From: Halostella limicola
GTDB lineage: Archaea; Halobacteriota; Halobacteria; Halobacteriales; Natronoarchaeaceae
Assembly (NCBI RefSeq): GCF_003675875.1
Contig: NZ_RCDI01000001.1
Span: 868,001-932,000, forward strand
DNA length: 64,000 nt
Reading direction: 5' to 3'
The position numbers and the translations under genes are program-made. Of this stretch, positions 33,452 through 41,873 are shown in pieces. Numbering within the stretch: the first letter of the stretch is position 1; every line of letters starts with the position of its first letter. Under the pieces are notes generated by a model. That model did no database searches and was not told where the DNA came from. It saw only the letters and a list, made by a program, of their open reading frames with translations.

Positions 33452-35092
33452 CTACTGGTACCGGCCGCGCCCCTCGACCGCGCGCAACTGGTCGAGGACC
33501 GCGTCGTCGCCGCGCTCGGCGTACGCCGCCTCGAACGCCGCCCGGAGCGGGGCGGGGTCGTCGGCCGTCCCGTCGACGCTCTGCTCGAAGACGTGCAGGT
33601 CCATCGCGAAGTCCTCGGCGTCGTCGGTGTAGTAGCCCAGGCCGAAGTCGATGAGGTACGTGCGCTCGCCGTCGACGCGGACGTTGCGGGTGGTCGGGTC
33701 GCCGTGGACGAACCCTGCCTCGTGGATCGCCGCGAGGTGGCGGCCGACGTCCCGAACGCGGTCCACGGAGAGCGCCGCCTGCAGGTCGGCGTCGCCGACG
33801 GTCTGGAGGACGAGCGTCCCCTCCCGAACGTCGACGTCCCGAACGACCGGCGTGGGGACGCCCTGCCGCCGCGTGGCGCTCGTGAGGCGCGCTTCGAGCA
33901 CGGTGCGGTCCCGGCGGAGCCGGTCGTCCAGGTCGGGATGGCGGTACGCCTTCGGCACGCGGCGCTTCGTCACCCGGTCGTCGCCGACCTCGACGACCGC
34001 CTCGGCTCCCTGCCGCTCGCGGCCCTCCGGCGGCTGTCGGCGGACGCTCTCGCCGGCGCGCCAGGTCACGGGGACCTGGTCCGGCCGGAAGTCCGGGCGG
34101 ACCCGGGACTCTTCGACCGCGATCGTGTCGCCCGCCTCGTACATCGTCGCGCCGAGCACCGCGATCATCCCGGCGTTGTCGCGGAGAAAGCGCGGTTCGG
34201 GCGCGTAGAACTCGGCGCCGCGCTGCTCGCACATCGCGGCGAGCATCTCCCGGAGGCGGTCGTTCTGCCCGACGCCGCCGCCGAGGACGAGTTCGTCGCT
34301 CCCAGTGAGCGACAGCGCGCGCTCGGCGACCTCGGTGAGCATCGCGAAGACGTTCTCCTGCAGGGAGAAACAGACGTCCTCGACGGCCTCGCCGTCGTTC
34401 TCAGAACTCTTCGAGTTCTGATGTGCTCGGGAATCGCCATGCGATTCCCGACCGTCGACCGCCTGCTTCGCGGCGCTCATGATCCCCGAGAAGGAGAAGT
34501 CCATCCCCTTCACGACGTACGGCAGGTCGATCAGGTCGCCGCCCTTCGCGCGCTCCTCGACCTTCGGCCCGCCGGGGTGTGACCAGCCGAGGTGGCGGGT
34601 GAACTTGTCGATGGCGTTGCCGACGCCGGTGTCCATCGTCTCGCCGAGCACGCGGTACCGGCCGTCGTGGAACCCGAGCACGTGGGCGTTCGCGCCGCTG
34701 GCGTTCAGACACACCGGCGAGTCGAACCCCGACCGGTGGCGACCGATCTCCAGGTGGGCGACCATGTGGTTGACGCCCACCAGCGGCACGTCGAGCGACT
34801 GCGCCAGCGCGCGGGCGGCCGTGCCGACGGTACGCAGGCACGGTCCGAGGCCGGGCCCGCGCGAGAAGGCGACCGCGTCGATGGGGCCGTCCGCGTGGTC
34901 GAGCGCGGTCTCGACCACCTCGGGAATGGCCTTCGACATGTGCTCGGCGGCCTCGCTCGGGTCGATGCCGCCGCTCTGGGGCTGGTAGGGGTCCGTCTCG
35001 ATAAACGTGGTATCGGTCTCGGCGTCGTACACCGCGGCGCTCGCGGCCCACGCGGTGCCCTCGATGCCGAGGACGCGGAGGTCGCCGCTCAC
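33452..35092 (-). CDS. bifunctional Kae1-Bud32: tRNA threonylcarbamoyltransferase / protein kinase (KEOPS)
   Basis: A 546-residue fusion. The N-terminal ~325 residues are Kae1, which transfers threonylcarbamoyl to A37 of ANN-decoding tRNAs: LGIEGTAWA, GVNHMVAHLEIGRH (HxxxH metal site) and LGGGVGQN. The C-terminal ~205 residues are the Bud32 kinase/ATPase: Lys of GDDRVTKRRVPKAYRHPD, FVHGDPTTRN and LIDFGLGYY. This fusion is found in many euryarchaea. An unusual 50-bp palindromic insert adds ESHGDSRAHQNSKSSE within the Kae1 part (about residues 214-230). Follows rps27ae in the cluster. Confidence 0.95.
   Translation of the reverse strand: MSGDLRVLGIEGTAWAASAAVYDAETDTTFIETDPYQPQSGGIDPSEAAEHMSKAIPEVVETALDHADGPIDAVAFSRGPGLGPCLRTVGTAARALAQSLDVPLVGVNHMVAHLEIGRHRSGFDSPVCLNASGANAHVLGFHDGRYRVLGETMDTGVGNAIDKFTRHLGWSHPGGPKVEERAKGGDLIDLPYVVKGMDFSFSGIMSAAKQAVDGRESHGDSRAHQNSKSSENDGEAVEDVCFSLQENVFAMLTEVAERALSLTGSDELVLGGGVGQNDRLREMLAAMCEQRGAEFYAPEPRFLRDNAGMIAVLGATMYEAGDTIAVEESRVRPDFRPDQVPVTWRAGESVRRQPPEGRERQGAEAVVEVGDDRVTKRRVPKAYRHPDLDDRLRRDRTVLEARLTSATRRQGVPTPVVRDVDVREGTLVLQTVGDADLQAALSVDRVRDVGRHLAAIHEAGFVHGDPTTRNVRVDGERTYLIDFGLGYYTDDAEDFAMDLHVFEQSVDGTADDPAPLRAAFEAAYAERGDDAVLDQLRAVEGRGRYQ
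34402..34451. repeat. double triloop-hairpin insert within kae1-bud32
   Basis: Two back-to-back perfect inverted repeats lie inside the coding sequence: cagaactc-ttc-gagttctg (34402-34420, 8-bp stem) and tcgggaatcgc-cat-gcgattcccga (34427-34451, 11-bp stem), each with a 3-nt loop. They keep the reading frame and encode a polar loop between AVDGR and the conserved EAVEDVCFSLQE block. Confidence 0.85.
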
Positions 35093-35156
35093 GGTTTACC
35101 CCGGGTAACCGGCCGCGGTTCCGCGACGAGTCTCGCGTCCCCGCGGGGCATCCGCC

Positions 35157-35291
35157 TTACTCCCACTCGGTGTAGCCGCACTGGCCGCAGTGGTAGCGGT
35201 CGCCGTGGTCCGCGAGGAACGTGTCGCCGCAGCGGGGGCACATCTCGCGCTCGGTCGTGCCGTCGTCCTCGTAGAGCTCGTGTCGCGCCAT
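35157..35291 (-). CDS. rps27ae: 30S ribosomal protein S27ae
   Basis: A 44-residue zinc-ribbon protein, [18 protein letters not shown] then [20 protein letters not shown] and GYTEWE. The two CxxC pairs 11 residues apart are the S27ae zinc ribbon, part of the small-subunit head. It starts one base after the rps24e stop, as in most archaea, confirming the call. Confidence 0.93.
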   Translation of the reverse strand: MARHELYEDDGTTEREMCPRCGDTFLADHGDRYHCGQCGYTEWE

Positions 35292-35292
35292 C

Positions 35293-35598
35293 TCAGGCCT
35301 CCTCCGCCGTCTCTTCGTCGGCGACGATCTTGTTGCGCTCGAGCATGTGGTCCTGCTCGACGTCGCGGGCGTGGTCGGCGGACTCGTAGACCTTCGCCTC
35401 GCCGACGGTCTTGCGCATCCCGAACTTCGTGTCGAGGTTGCGGACGACGACCTCCTCGGCGTCCTTGTTGAGCTTCGCTGCGAGACTGTCGCGGACGGAG
35501 AGCCGAGAGGGCGTGGCTTCGTCGTGGACGAGTTCGAACGTCACGTCGGTGCGGTGCAACATCGGGTTCTCGTCTTCTTCGATGATATCGACGTCCAT
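35293..35598 (-). CDS. rps24e: 30S ribosomal protein S24e
   Basis: A 101-residue small-subunit protein. [20 protein letters not shown] followed by [12 protein letters not shown] and [20 protein letters not shown] is characteristic of archaeal S24e, including the conserved TxFGxxKTxGxAxVY pattern. It is directly followed by rps27ae with a one-base gap. Its promoter probably lies in the structured 222-bp spacer upstream. Confidence 0.94.
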   Translation of the reverse strand: MDVDIIEEDENPMLHRTDVTFELVHDEATPSRLSVRDSLAAKLNKDAEEVVVRNLDTKFGMRKTVGEAKVYESADHARDVEQDHMLERNKIVADEETAEEA

Positions 35599-35680
35599 GG
35601 TGTGATCAGTTACCTCTTACTTCTCCTCGAAACGGGTAAAAGGATTTCGAACGACCTTTTTCGCGCTCGGGGTCGCGCGC

Positions 35681-35739
35681 GGAGCGAGCGAATCTCTCGC
35701 CCCGAAAAGCTCGCCCCGAAAAACTCGGGGCCTCGCTCC
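35681..35739. repeat. structured intergenic region upstream of rps24e
   Basis: ggagcgag (35681-35688) pairs perfectly with ctcgctcc (35732-35739). Inside this are two direct copies of tcgccccgaaaa at a 14-bp period (35697, 35711) and a smaller hairpin ccccga-aaaac-tcgggg (35714-35730). It lies between the dephospho-CoA kinase gene and rps24e, and could be a terminator, attenuator or repeat remnant. Confidence 0.6.
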
Positions 35740-35820
35740 GTTCGGCCGCGCGAACCGCTCACTTCGTTCGCGGGTGTTCCGTGCAGTTGACAACCGCTCC
35801 GCGGTGATGGACACGAACCG

Positions 35821-36399
35821 CTACGCCAGCAGTTCCAGCGCGCGCTCGCCGTCGCCGTCCATTCGCAGCAGCAGTTCGCGGAACTGCGCGCGAGCGTCCT
35901 CGTCGACGACCACGTGGACCATCCCCTCGTCGGGCTGGCCGTAGACGACGCTCGCACCGTCAGGCGCGGCGACAACGGCGGGCAGCGTGGCGAGGTCCTC
36001 CTCGCCGTCGACGACGATGGTCGTGGGGCGATCGCTGGCGATCGCGTCGCGAAGCGCCGTGAGCAGGTCCGCCGTGAGCGTGGCGGCGGGGTTCTCGACG
36101 GTGACGGTGTCGACCGCCGCCCGATCTACCTCCTCGCTCTCGATCGTCTCGCTGACCTCGCTGTCGACGGCCTCGCGCTTCGTGCGGCCGTCGACGACGG
36201 CGACGTCCGGGGTGCGGCCGACGCGTTCGAAGTGGTAGGTGACGATGTCCCCGACGGCGACCAGCGGTCCGGTCACGTCCGCGAGGACGCGCTCCGGGTC
36301 GGTCTCGACGGGGCCGAACGGGTCTTTGAACGCACCGCGGAGGTCCTCCGGCAGCGCCAGGAGGGGGTCGGCGTCCGACGCCGGCTCGTCGGTCGTCAC
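35821..36399 (-). CDS. GTP-dependent dephospho-CoA kinase (DUF359)
   Basis: A 192-residue protein of the DUF359 family, shown in Thermococcus to phosphorylate dephospho-CoA using GTP, the last step of CoA synthesis in most archaea. Conserved blocks visible: KDPFGPVETD, LVAVGDIVTYHF, VVDGRTKREAVD, VENPAATLTADL, IVVDGEEDLATLPAV and VYGQPDEGMVHV. It starts one base after the spt4 stop and so is part of the rpo7-spt4 operon, a context conserved in archaea. Confidence 0.93.
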   Translation of the reverse strand: MTTDEPASDADPLLALPEDLRGAFKDPFGPVETDPERVLADVTGPLVAVGDIVTYHFERVGRTPDVAVVDGRTKREAVDSEVSETIESEEVDRAAVDTVTVENPAATLTADLLTALRDAIASDRPTTIVVDGEEDLATLPAVVAAPDGASVVYGQPDEGMVHVVVDEDARAQFRELLLRMDGDGERALELLA

Positions 36400-36400
36400 G

Positions 36401-36598
36401 CTAGCGGACCTTCAGGGCGTACGCGCCCTCCTCGTCGACTTCCATCTCGGTGGCGATCTGGCTGGTCTCGGGGTGTGCGATGTACACGTAGCCGGCCCAG
36501 TCCTCGGTGAGGCTGCTCGACCCGCACGAGGGGCAGGTCTCGACGTTGGGTTCGACGACGCGGTGGCACTCGCGGCAGACGAGGCGGTCTTCCGCCAT
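36401..36598 (-). CDS. spt4: transcription elongation factor Spt4 (RpoE'')
   Basis: A 65-residue zinc-binding factor. CRECHRVV and CPSCGSSSL give the four-Cys zinc site, and DWAGYVYIAHPETSQIATEM is the conserved Spt4 core that binds the Spt5 NGN domain. Together Spt4/5 close the RNA polymerase clamp and raise processivity. I chose the ATG at 36598; an in-frame GTG at 36604 would overlap the rpo7 stop. Confidence 0.94.
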   Translation of the reverse strand: MAEDRLVCRECHRVVEPNVETCPSCGSSSLTEDWAGYVYIAHPETSQIATEMEVDEEGAYALKVR

Positions 36599-36600
36599 GC

Positions 36601-37170
36601 TCACTCACCCGTCGCGGCCTGGCGCTTCTGGCGCTCCTCTTCGAGCCACCCGTGCTTGCCGAGGCCGACCTGCTTCGCGGTCAGCCCGATCTTGCTGTCC
36701 CGGGGGTTGCGCTCGTCGATGCTCTTGGTGACGATGCGCGCCCGGACGGCGTCCTCGACGCCGAGCGTGCGGTTCGACTCGTTCGAGGCGAGCTGCTGGT
36801 TCTCCGCGTCGAACGCGAGGTACTCATCGGAGATCTGCGAGACGTGGAGCAGGCCGTCGACGGGACCGATCCCGACGAACGCGCCGAACTCCACGACCTC
36901 GACGACGTTGCCGTCGACGACCTCCTGCATCTGGGGGTCGTACGTGACGGCGTCGAACTCCGCCTCGTAGTAGACTCCCGGTCGGTTCGGGAGGACCGTT
37001 CCCTCCCCGATGTCGTGGACGTTGACGACGCTGACGACGCTGCCAACGTCCTCGTCCATCCGGCCCTCCAGCTTGTCCTGGAGGAGGCGTTTCACTAGCT
37101 GTGGCGTGACGTCTGCGAGCTCCTTCGGAGGCACCTCGACGGTGTCCTTGAGCCTGACCCGTTTGTACAT
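36601..37170 (-). CDS. rpoE1: DNA-directed RNA polymerase subunit E' (Rpo7)
   Basis: A 189-residue homologue of eukaryotic Rpb7, part of the RNAP stalk. It starts MYKRVRLKDTVEVPPKELAD, the canonical RNP-like tip domain, and has an S1/OB domain in the C-terminal half (VDGNVVEVVEFGAFVGIGPV, DGLLHVSQISDEYL, KIGLTAKQVGLG). The subunit helps open the promoter and bind nascent RNA. It is followed by spt4, the standard archaeal order. Confidence 0.96.
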   Translation of the reverse strand: MYKRVRLKDTVEVPPKELADVTPQLVKRLLQDKLEGRMDEDVGSVVSVVNVHDIGEGTVLPNRPGVYYEAEFDAVTYDPQMQEVVDGNVVEVVEFGAFVGIGPVDGLLHVSQISDEYLAFDAENQQLASNESNRTLGVEDAVRARIVTKSIDERNPRDSKIGLTAKQVGLGKHGWLEEERQKRQAATGE

Positions 37171-37173
37171 GGA

Positions 37174-37557
37174 TTATGGTTGAGTGACTGCAAGTTTGTT
37201 CTTGCCCCTTAAACCAATTACTGGGACGCCCGCGTCGAGCACGCGGTCCTTCAGGGGCTTGTCGTTCGTGACGACGTAGTCGACGGTGCCCTCGCGGGCG
37301 AGTTCGACGATGGCGTCGTCGGCGTACGATTCTTCCGTGTGGAGGAGGAGACAGCGGTCCGTCGCCAGGTCGTGGCCGACGCTCGCGGCGATGCCCTCCT
37401 CGCCGCCGGTGTCCGAGAGCTTCCGCAGCTCCTCGGCGACCGCCTGCGGCGCGACCGGTTCGTAACCGGTCAACAGCCGGTCGAGTTCGTCGAACAGCCG
37501 CACGTCGAGTTCGACGGGCATCATGAGCGCGTTCGTGTCCAGGGCGACGGTCGTCAT
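37174..37557 (-). CDS. PIN-domain protein conserved beside aIF2-gamma
   Basis: A 127-residue single-domain PIN protein of the Fcf1/Utp24-like archaeal group. It begins VALDTNALMMPVELDVRLFD (first Asp), then APQAVAEEL (Glu) and ADDAIVELA...VVTNDKPLKDRVL (two further Asp), so all four metal-ligand positions appear present. It is inserted with almost no spacing between eif2g and rpo7, a context seen in many archaea, suggesting a role in rRNA or mRNA processing rather than a toxin. Confidence 0.85.
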   Translation of the reverse strand: MTTVALDTNALMMPVELDVRLFDELDRLLTGYEPVAPQAVAEELRKLSDTGGEEGIAASVGHDLATDRCLLLHTEESYADDAIVELAREGTVDYVVTNDKPLKDRVLDAGVPVIGLRGKNKLAVTQP

Positions 37558-38796
37558 CTACCCCGTGAGCGTGCCGACGCCGATGAGCCGCCAGCGAGCG
37601 CCGATGCGGCGGTTGATCGCGATCTTCGCGCCCTCGGGGGCGCAGACGGGCCGCTTGAGCGCGACCTCCGCCTCGTCGCCGCGGGCGCTGGTCACCGACC
37701 CGACGGTGGTCGCCGTGCCGATGGTCATCATCAGCGGTTCGCCGGTGCTGATGTCGTCGACCTCGCCGCCCTCCATCTCGCCCACGACGCGGTCGAGCAG
37801 GTCGACGTCCATCGTGAACGACTCCCAGGTCGGTGGGAGCGTTCCGGGCGGACCGGCCATCTGGCCGGCCAGCGCGTCGCCTTTCGTCAGGCTGGGGTCG
37901 AGCCCGGTGCCGACGCCGAGCAGGCCGCCGGGGAACACCTCGTCGGCCGACTCGCCGCCCGCCTGGAGCGAGCGGATCGTCGTCGTGATCGGCCGGTACT
38001 CGGACTGGCCGCCCTCCTCGACCTCGCGGCCGGGACGGATCTCGATCTCCTCGTCGTTCTCGAGACGGCCCTGCACGAGGCTACCGCCGAGAACGCCGCC
38101 CGAGAGATCGTTCCAGGTCGTCCCCGGTCGGTTGATGTCGAAGCTGCGCGCGACGTGCATCCGAGCGTCCTGCTCGGGGTCGCGCTCGGGCGTCGGGATC
38201 TCGCGCTCGATGGCGTCGATGAGGAGGTCGACGTTGACCTCCTGCTGGGCGCTGATCGGGACGATTGGCGCCCCCTCGGCGACGGTGCCCTCGACGAACT
38301 CCTGGATCTGCTCGTAGTTCTCGCGGGCCTGGTCGGCGTCGACCAGGTCGACCTTGTTCTGCGCGATGACGATGTTGTCGATGCCGATGATGTCGAGCGC
38401 GCTCAGATGCTCCGCGGTCTGCGGCTGTGGAACGGGTTCGCTCGCGCTCACGACGAGCACCGCGCCGTCCATGATCGCGGCGCCCGACAGCATCGTCGCC
38501 ATCAGCGTCTCGTGGCCCGGCGCGTCGACGAACGAGACGGTGCGAAGCACCTCCGTGTCGACGCCGTGTTCCGAGCACGTCTCCTCGACGGTGAACGCTT
38601 CGGGCTCGTCGCCCTCGGGACAGCGGCGGAACGTCGCGTCCGCGTAGCCGAGGCGGATCGAGATCCCCCGCTTCATCTCCTCGCTGTGCTGGTCCGTCCA
38701 CTCCCCGCTGAGCGCCTGGACCAGCGTCGTTTTGCCGTGGTCGACGTGGCCGACGAGTCCGATGTTCACCTCCGGTTGCTGGTGTGTTCCTGGCAT
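37558..38796 (-). CDS. eif2g: translation initiation factor aIF2, gamma subunit
   Basis: A 412-residue GTPase that brings initiator Met-tRNA to the small subunit. G motifs: [13 protein letters not shown] (G1), [11 protein letters not shown] (switch 1), [10 protein letters not shown] (G3), IAQNKVDLV (G4). The zinc-knuckle remnants RRCPEGDEP and EETCSEHG fit the aIF2-gamma subgroup. A strong Shine-Dalgarno sequence precedes the ATG. It heads the transcription unit running down to kae1-bud32. Confidence 0.96.
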   Translation of the reverse strand: MPGTHQQPEVNIGLVGHVDHGKTTLVQALSGEWTDQHSEEMKRGISIRLGYADATFRRCPEGDEPEAFTVEETCSEHGVDTEVLRTVSFVDAPGHETLMATMLSGAAIMDGAVLVVSASEPVPQPQTAEHLSALDIIGIDNIVIAQNKVDLVDADQARENYEQIQEFVEGTVAEGAPIVPISAQQEVNVDLLIDAIEREIPTPERDPEQDARMHVARSFDINRPGTTWNDLSGGVLGGSLVQGRLENDEEIEIRPGREVEEGGQSEYRPITTTIRSLQAGGESADEVFPGGLLGVGTGLDPSLTKGDALAGQMAGPPGTLPPTWESFTMDVDLLDRVVGEMEGGEVDDISTGEPLMMTIGTATTVGSVTSARGDEAEVALKRPVCAPEGAKIAINRRIGARWRLIGVGTLTG

Positions 38797-38800
38797 GAAA

Positions 38801-38807
38801 CCTCCTG
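38801..38807 (-). promoter_or_regulatory. ribosome binding site of eif2g
   Basis: The minus-strand sequence CAGGAGG lies four bases before the ATG and complements the 16S rRNA 3' end. Such clear Shine-Dalgarno sites are uncommon among haloarchaeal first genes. A TTTATCAG box about 45 bp further upstream (near 38844-38852) may be the promoter. Confidence 0.55.
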
Positions 38808-39047
38808 AAAGTAATCTTGGTACAGTTTCGCCCCGAACGACTGATAAACCTACTGTTCTCTGCGCGTCTCGCTCCCCCGTCGGGCGCTACCACGCACCGC
38901 GAGGCGGAGGGCGGGGCGGATCGCTGACCACCGACACAGTTCTGTGCGATCTGCGTCGCTGCGCGTCGAAAACGCGGCAAATGTAACGCATCCTACATAA
39001 CTGTAATTGAGCTAACGCTTTAGGGGGTAGCAACCGATGGCGCACGT

Positions 39048-39971
39048 ATGAGCGAAGCGAGCGAAGCCGGCGAACCCGACCTCCAGCACTGCGAGGACTG
39101 CATGACGCCGGCGGAGGCGTTCTCCGTGATCGGCAACGAGACGCGCCTGTCCATCCTCGAAGCCCTCTGGAAGGCCGACGAGCGGCCGGTGAGCTTCTCG
39201 GACCTGCGGAAGGCGGTCGGCATGCGCGACAGCGCGCAGTTCAACTACCACCTCGACAAGCTCCGCGGGCAGTTCGTCCGGAAGACCGACGACGGCTACG
39301 GCTTCCGCCACGCCGGGTGGGCGGTCATCCACGCGGTGCAGGCCGGGTCGATCAACGAGCACCCCCGGATCGAGCCGTTCCCCGTCGAGGGCGACTGCGC
39401 CGACTGCGGCGAGGGCCTGCAGGCGAGCTACGACGACGAGCGCATCGTCGTCGACTGCGCGGACTGCGGGCGGATCCACGCGGACTACCCGTTCCCGCCG
39501 GGCGGCCTCGACGACCGCACCACCGACGAGGTGATGGCCGCGTTCAACCAGCGCGTGCGCCACCTCCACTGCCTGATGGCCGACGGGGTCTGTCCGGAGT
39601 GCTCCGGCACCGTCGAGACGAACATCGTCCGCGACCCCGCGAAGTTCGACCTCGACGTGGCGGTCCGCCACGAGTGCCGGCGCTGTCGCCACCAGCTCAC
39701 CACGTCCGTCGGGCAGGTCCTGCTCGACCACGCCGAGATCGTGTCGTACTACCGCGACCACGGGATCGACCTGAATCAGGTGCCGTTCTGGACGCTCGAC
39801 TGGTGCACCGACGACGAACACACCGTCGTCCTCGACGACGACCCGTGGCGGATCCGGCTTGAGATCCCCGTCGACGACGAGACCCTCTCGCTCACCGTCG
39901 ACGCGGACCTCGTCGTCGTCGGCGTCGAGCGCACGCCCGTCGAGGGCGAGGGAGCGCGGTCGACCGCCTGA
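39048..39971 (+). CDS. winged-helix regulator with zinc-ribbon domain (DUF7351-like)
   Basis: A 307-residue protein. Residues ~20-95 form an ArsR-type winged helix (SVIGNETRLSILEALWKADE, FSDLRKAVGMRDSAQFNYHL). The rest holds two CxxC pairs (DCADCGEGL / DCADCGRIH) and a second Cys cluster (CPECSG / CRRCRH), then a C-terminal effector-like part. This arrangement matches haloarchaeal regulators annotated HTH plus DUF7351. The target is unknown; it lies upstream of the copper oxidase operon, on the same strand, with one small gene between. Confidence 0.82.
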   Translation: MSEASEAGEPDLQHCEDCMTPAEAFSVIGNETRLSILEALWKADERPVSFSDLRKAVGMRDSAQFNYHLDKLRGQFVRKTDDGYGFRHAGWAVIHAVQAGSINEHPRIEPFPVEGDCADCGEGLQASYDDERIVVDCADCGRIHADYPFPPGGLDDRTTDEVMAAFNQRVRHLHCLMADGVCPECSGTVETNIVRDPAKFDLDVAVRHECRRCRHQLTTSVGQVLLDHAEIVSYYRDHGIDLNQVPFWTLDWCTDDEHTVVLDDDPWRIRLEIPVDDETLSLTVDADLVVVGVERTPVEGEGARSTA

Positions 39972-40065
39972 GCGGCTGAAACGAATTTCAGTAAGGCGGC
40001 CTACAGAAATGTTTTTCAGATTACACTTTTGAGGGTGGCGGTCCTCTGTCCAAGTGAGAAGGGAG

Positions 40066-40362
40066 ATGACCGCGAAACCCACTGCCGCACGTCGCGACCG
40101 CAGCAGCACCGTTCGAACGCCCGCACCGACCGGGAGCCTCGCCGACCTGGTCCGCGCAGCCAAGCGCACCGTCGCCGGCCTGCTCGCCGCCGCCTTCGCC
40201 GCGCTCGTCGTCACCGGAGCCGTCGCGTTCCTCACCAGCTTCGAGGGGGCGTACGCCTTCGCGCTGGTCGCCGCCGTGGCGCTCGCGTTCGGCACCGCGT
40301 GGGCGCTCCCGTTCCTCGTCGTCCGCGCCGTTACCGCCGCGCTCGTTCGCCTCGACGGCTGA
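40066..40362 (+). CDS. small membrane protein, unknown function
   Basis: About 98 residues: a basic N-terminus (MTAKPTAARRDRSSTVRT) and two hydrophobic helices (VAGLLAAAFAALVVTGAVAF and YAFALVAAVALAFGTAWALP) with Arg in the last turn. The GTG at 40054 would add four residues, but the ATG is preceded by an AAGGGAG-like sequence too close for a normal ribosome site, so the start is uncertain. Confidence 0.55.
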   Translation: MTAKPTAARRDRSSTVRTPAPTGSLADLVRAAKRTVAGLLAAAFAALVVTGAVAFLTSFEGAYAFALVAAVALAFGTAWALPFLVVRAVTAALVRLDG

Positions 40363-40518
40363 TCCCGCCCTTTTCTTGACCCCTGACGACCCGACCCGCT
40401 GTTTCGTCTTCTCTCTATCCGCCGTCGCCGCGAGCTGAGTCGCCAACTCGGTTCCGGCGCACCGAACGCTGCTCCCGGGAATTTCGAGAAACCGGCAATC
40501 TCTAGTTAGGGCTAGTGA

Positions 40519-40541
40519 ATATATAGTTTAGACTCGTCTAA
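40519..40541 (+). promoter_or_regulatory. TATA box with overlapping palindromic operator for the copper oxidase operon
   Basis: The AT-rich block atatatagttta is followed without a gap by a perfect inverted repeat ttagac-tc-gtctaa (40528-40541). The 260-bp spacer 40363-40622 holds nothing else clear. An inverted repeat touching the TATA box is the typical position for an archaeal repressor; the TTAG...CTAA form recalls DtxR-family sites, an inference only. Confidence 0.5.
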
Positions 40542-40622
40542 TTCATGTATGGTATCGATCCGCACGCTGACGGGCAGCAGTAGCTCCGGAGCGGTAACCG
40601 ACGGCGGCGGAGGCGAGCGGAT

Positions 40623-41873
40623 GTGACTGACGTCGACTACGGCGATGCGGCGAGGCTCACGTCGGCGCTAGAGGACCGGCTGACCGCGGCGATCGCCGGG
40701 GACGGTGTGAGCCGGCGAACGGTTCTCGGCGGCCTCGGGGTCGCCGGGAGCGCCGCGCTCGGTCTCTCCGGGCCGGGTGCCGCAGGCGGCGGCCACGACG
40801 AGGATGGACACGGGAACTTCGGGGCGAAAGGGGAGTACGACGACCGGTCCTTCGACCCGCACGAGTACCTCCGGACGTTCAACACCGGCCACGAGGGGCG
40901 GGACGGGGTGAACGAGGGCGTGTACGAGGAAAACGGGCGGACCGTCCGGCACTTTACGCTCACCGCGGTGGACACGACGATCGAGATAGCGCCGGGCGTC
41001 GAGTTCGAGGCCTGGTCGTTCGACGGGCAGGTCCCGGGCCCCACGCTTCGCGTCGTCGAGGGCGACCTGATCCGCGTCACGTTCCGGAACCGGAGCCGGC
41101 ACGCGCACACGATCCACCCGCACGTGAAAAACGTCGACCCGGGGATGGACGGCACGCCGCAGACCGGTCCGGGCGTGCTCGACACCGACGAGGCGTTCAC
41201 CTACGAGTGGGAGGCCCAGCCGGCGGGCGTCCACTTCTACCACTGCCACTCCCTGCCGCTGAAGGAGCACCTCCACCGGGGGTTGTACGGTGCGATCGTC
41301 GTCGACCCCGACCCCGACCGCGTCCGCGAGAACCCGCGGGAGTACGTCTCCGGACACCACCCCGTCTCCGACGAGTACGCGGCCGAACTCGTCGATCGGG
41401 CGAAGACGCGCAACCACGAGTACCCCGAGAACGACCGCTACGACGAACTCGTGATGGTGATGAACGGGTTCGACACGAACTTCGACGGCGAGAACGAGGT
41501 GTACGCCGCCAACACCCGTGCGTTCGCGTACGGCGTCGGGTCGACCGACGGGAACGGTGAGTGGGAGGAGGGCGAGACGAAACGCCCCATCCAGATCGAC
41601 GGCGAGGGGCGCCAGCGGGTGTACCTGATCAACGCGACGGAGTTCGACCCCATCAACTCCTTTCACACCCACTCGCAGTTCTTCGACTACTACGACCACG
41701 GGACGACGCTGGAACCGACGCACGGCACCGTCGACACGGTCATGCAGTGTCAGGCGCAGCGGGGCGTGATCGACCTGGACTACGGCGACCACGAGCCGGG
41801 GCTGTACATGTTCCACGCCCACCAGTCCGAGTTCGCCGAACTGGGCTGGATGAGCTTCTTCGAGGTGGTCTGA
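40623..41873 (+). CDS. two-domain multicopper oxidase (Tat-exported)
   Basis: A 416-residue protein with a twin-Arg signal (SRRTVLGGLGVAG) placed ~30 residues in. Copper motifs: HTIHPH (H165, H167), HFYHCHSLPLKEHLHRGLYG (H204, H207, C208, H209, H216) in domain 1, and HTH (~348-350) and HAH (~397-399) in domain 2. Thus the trinuclear site is complete and the type 1 Cys is in domain 1 only, as in type C two-domain oxidases related to nitrite reductase. Axial position is Leu, giving high potential. Probably an outward-facing metal oxidase; starts with GTG. Confidence 0.9.
   Translation: MTDVDYGDAARLTSALEDRLTAAIAGDGVSRRTVLGGLGVAGSAALGLSGPGAAGGGHDEDGHGNFGAKGEYDDRSFDPHEYLRTFNTGHEGRDGVNEGVYEENGRTVRHFTLTAVDTTIEIAPGVEFEAWSFDGQVPGPTLRVVEGDLIRVTFRNRSRHAHTIHPHVKNVDPGMDGTPQTGPGVLDTDEAFTYEWEAQPAGVHFYHCHSLPLKEHLHRGLYGAIVVDPDPDRVRENPREYVSGHHPVSDEYAAELVDRAKTRNHEYPENDRYDELVMVMNGFDTNFDGENEVYAANTRAFAYGVGSTDGNGEWEEGETKRPIQIDGEGRQRVYLINATEFDPINSFHTHSQFFDYYDHGTTLEPTHGTVDTVMQCQAQRGVIDLDYGDHEPGLYMFHAHQSEFAELGWMSFFEVV

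Noticed and set aside
33452-35092. Frameshift or damage in kae1-bud32 at the hairpin insert
   Set aside because: The insert keeps the reading frame and both domains retain all motifs, so the gene is intact.
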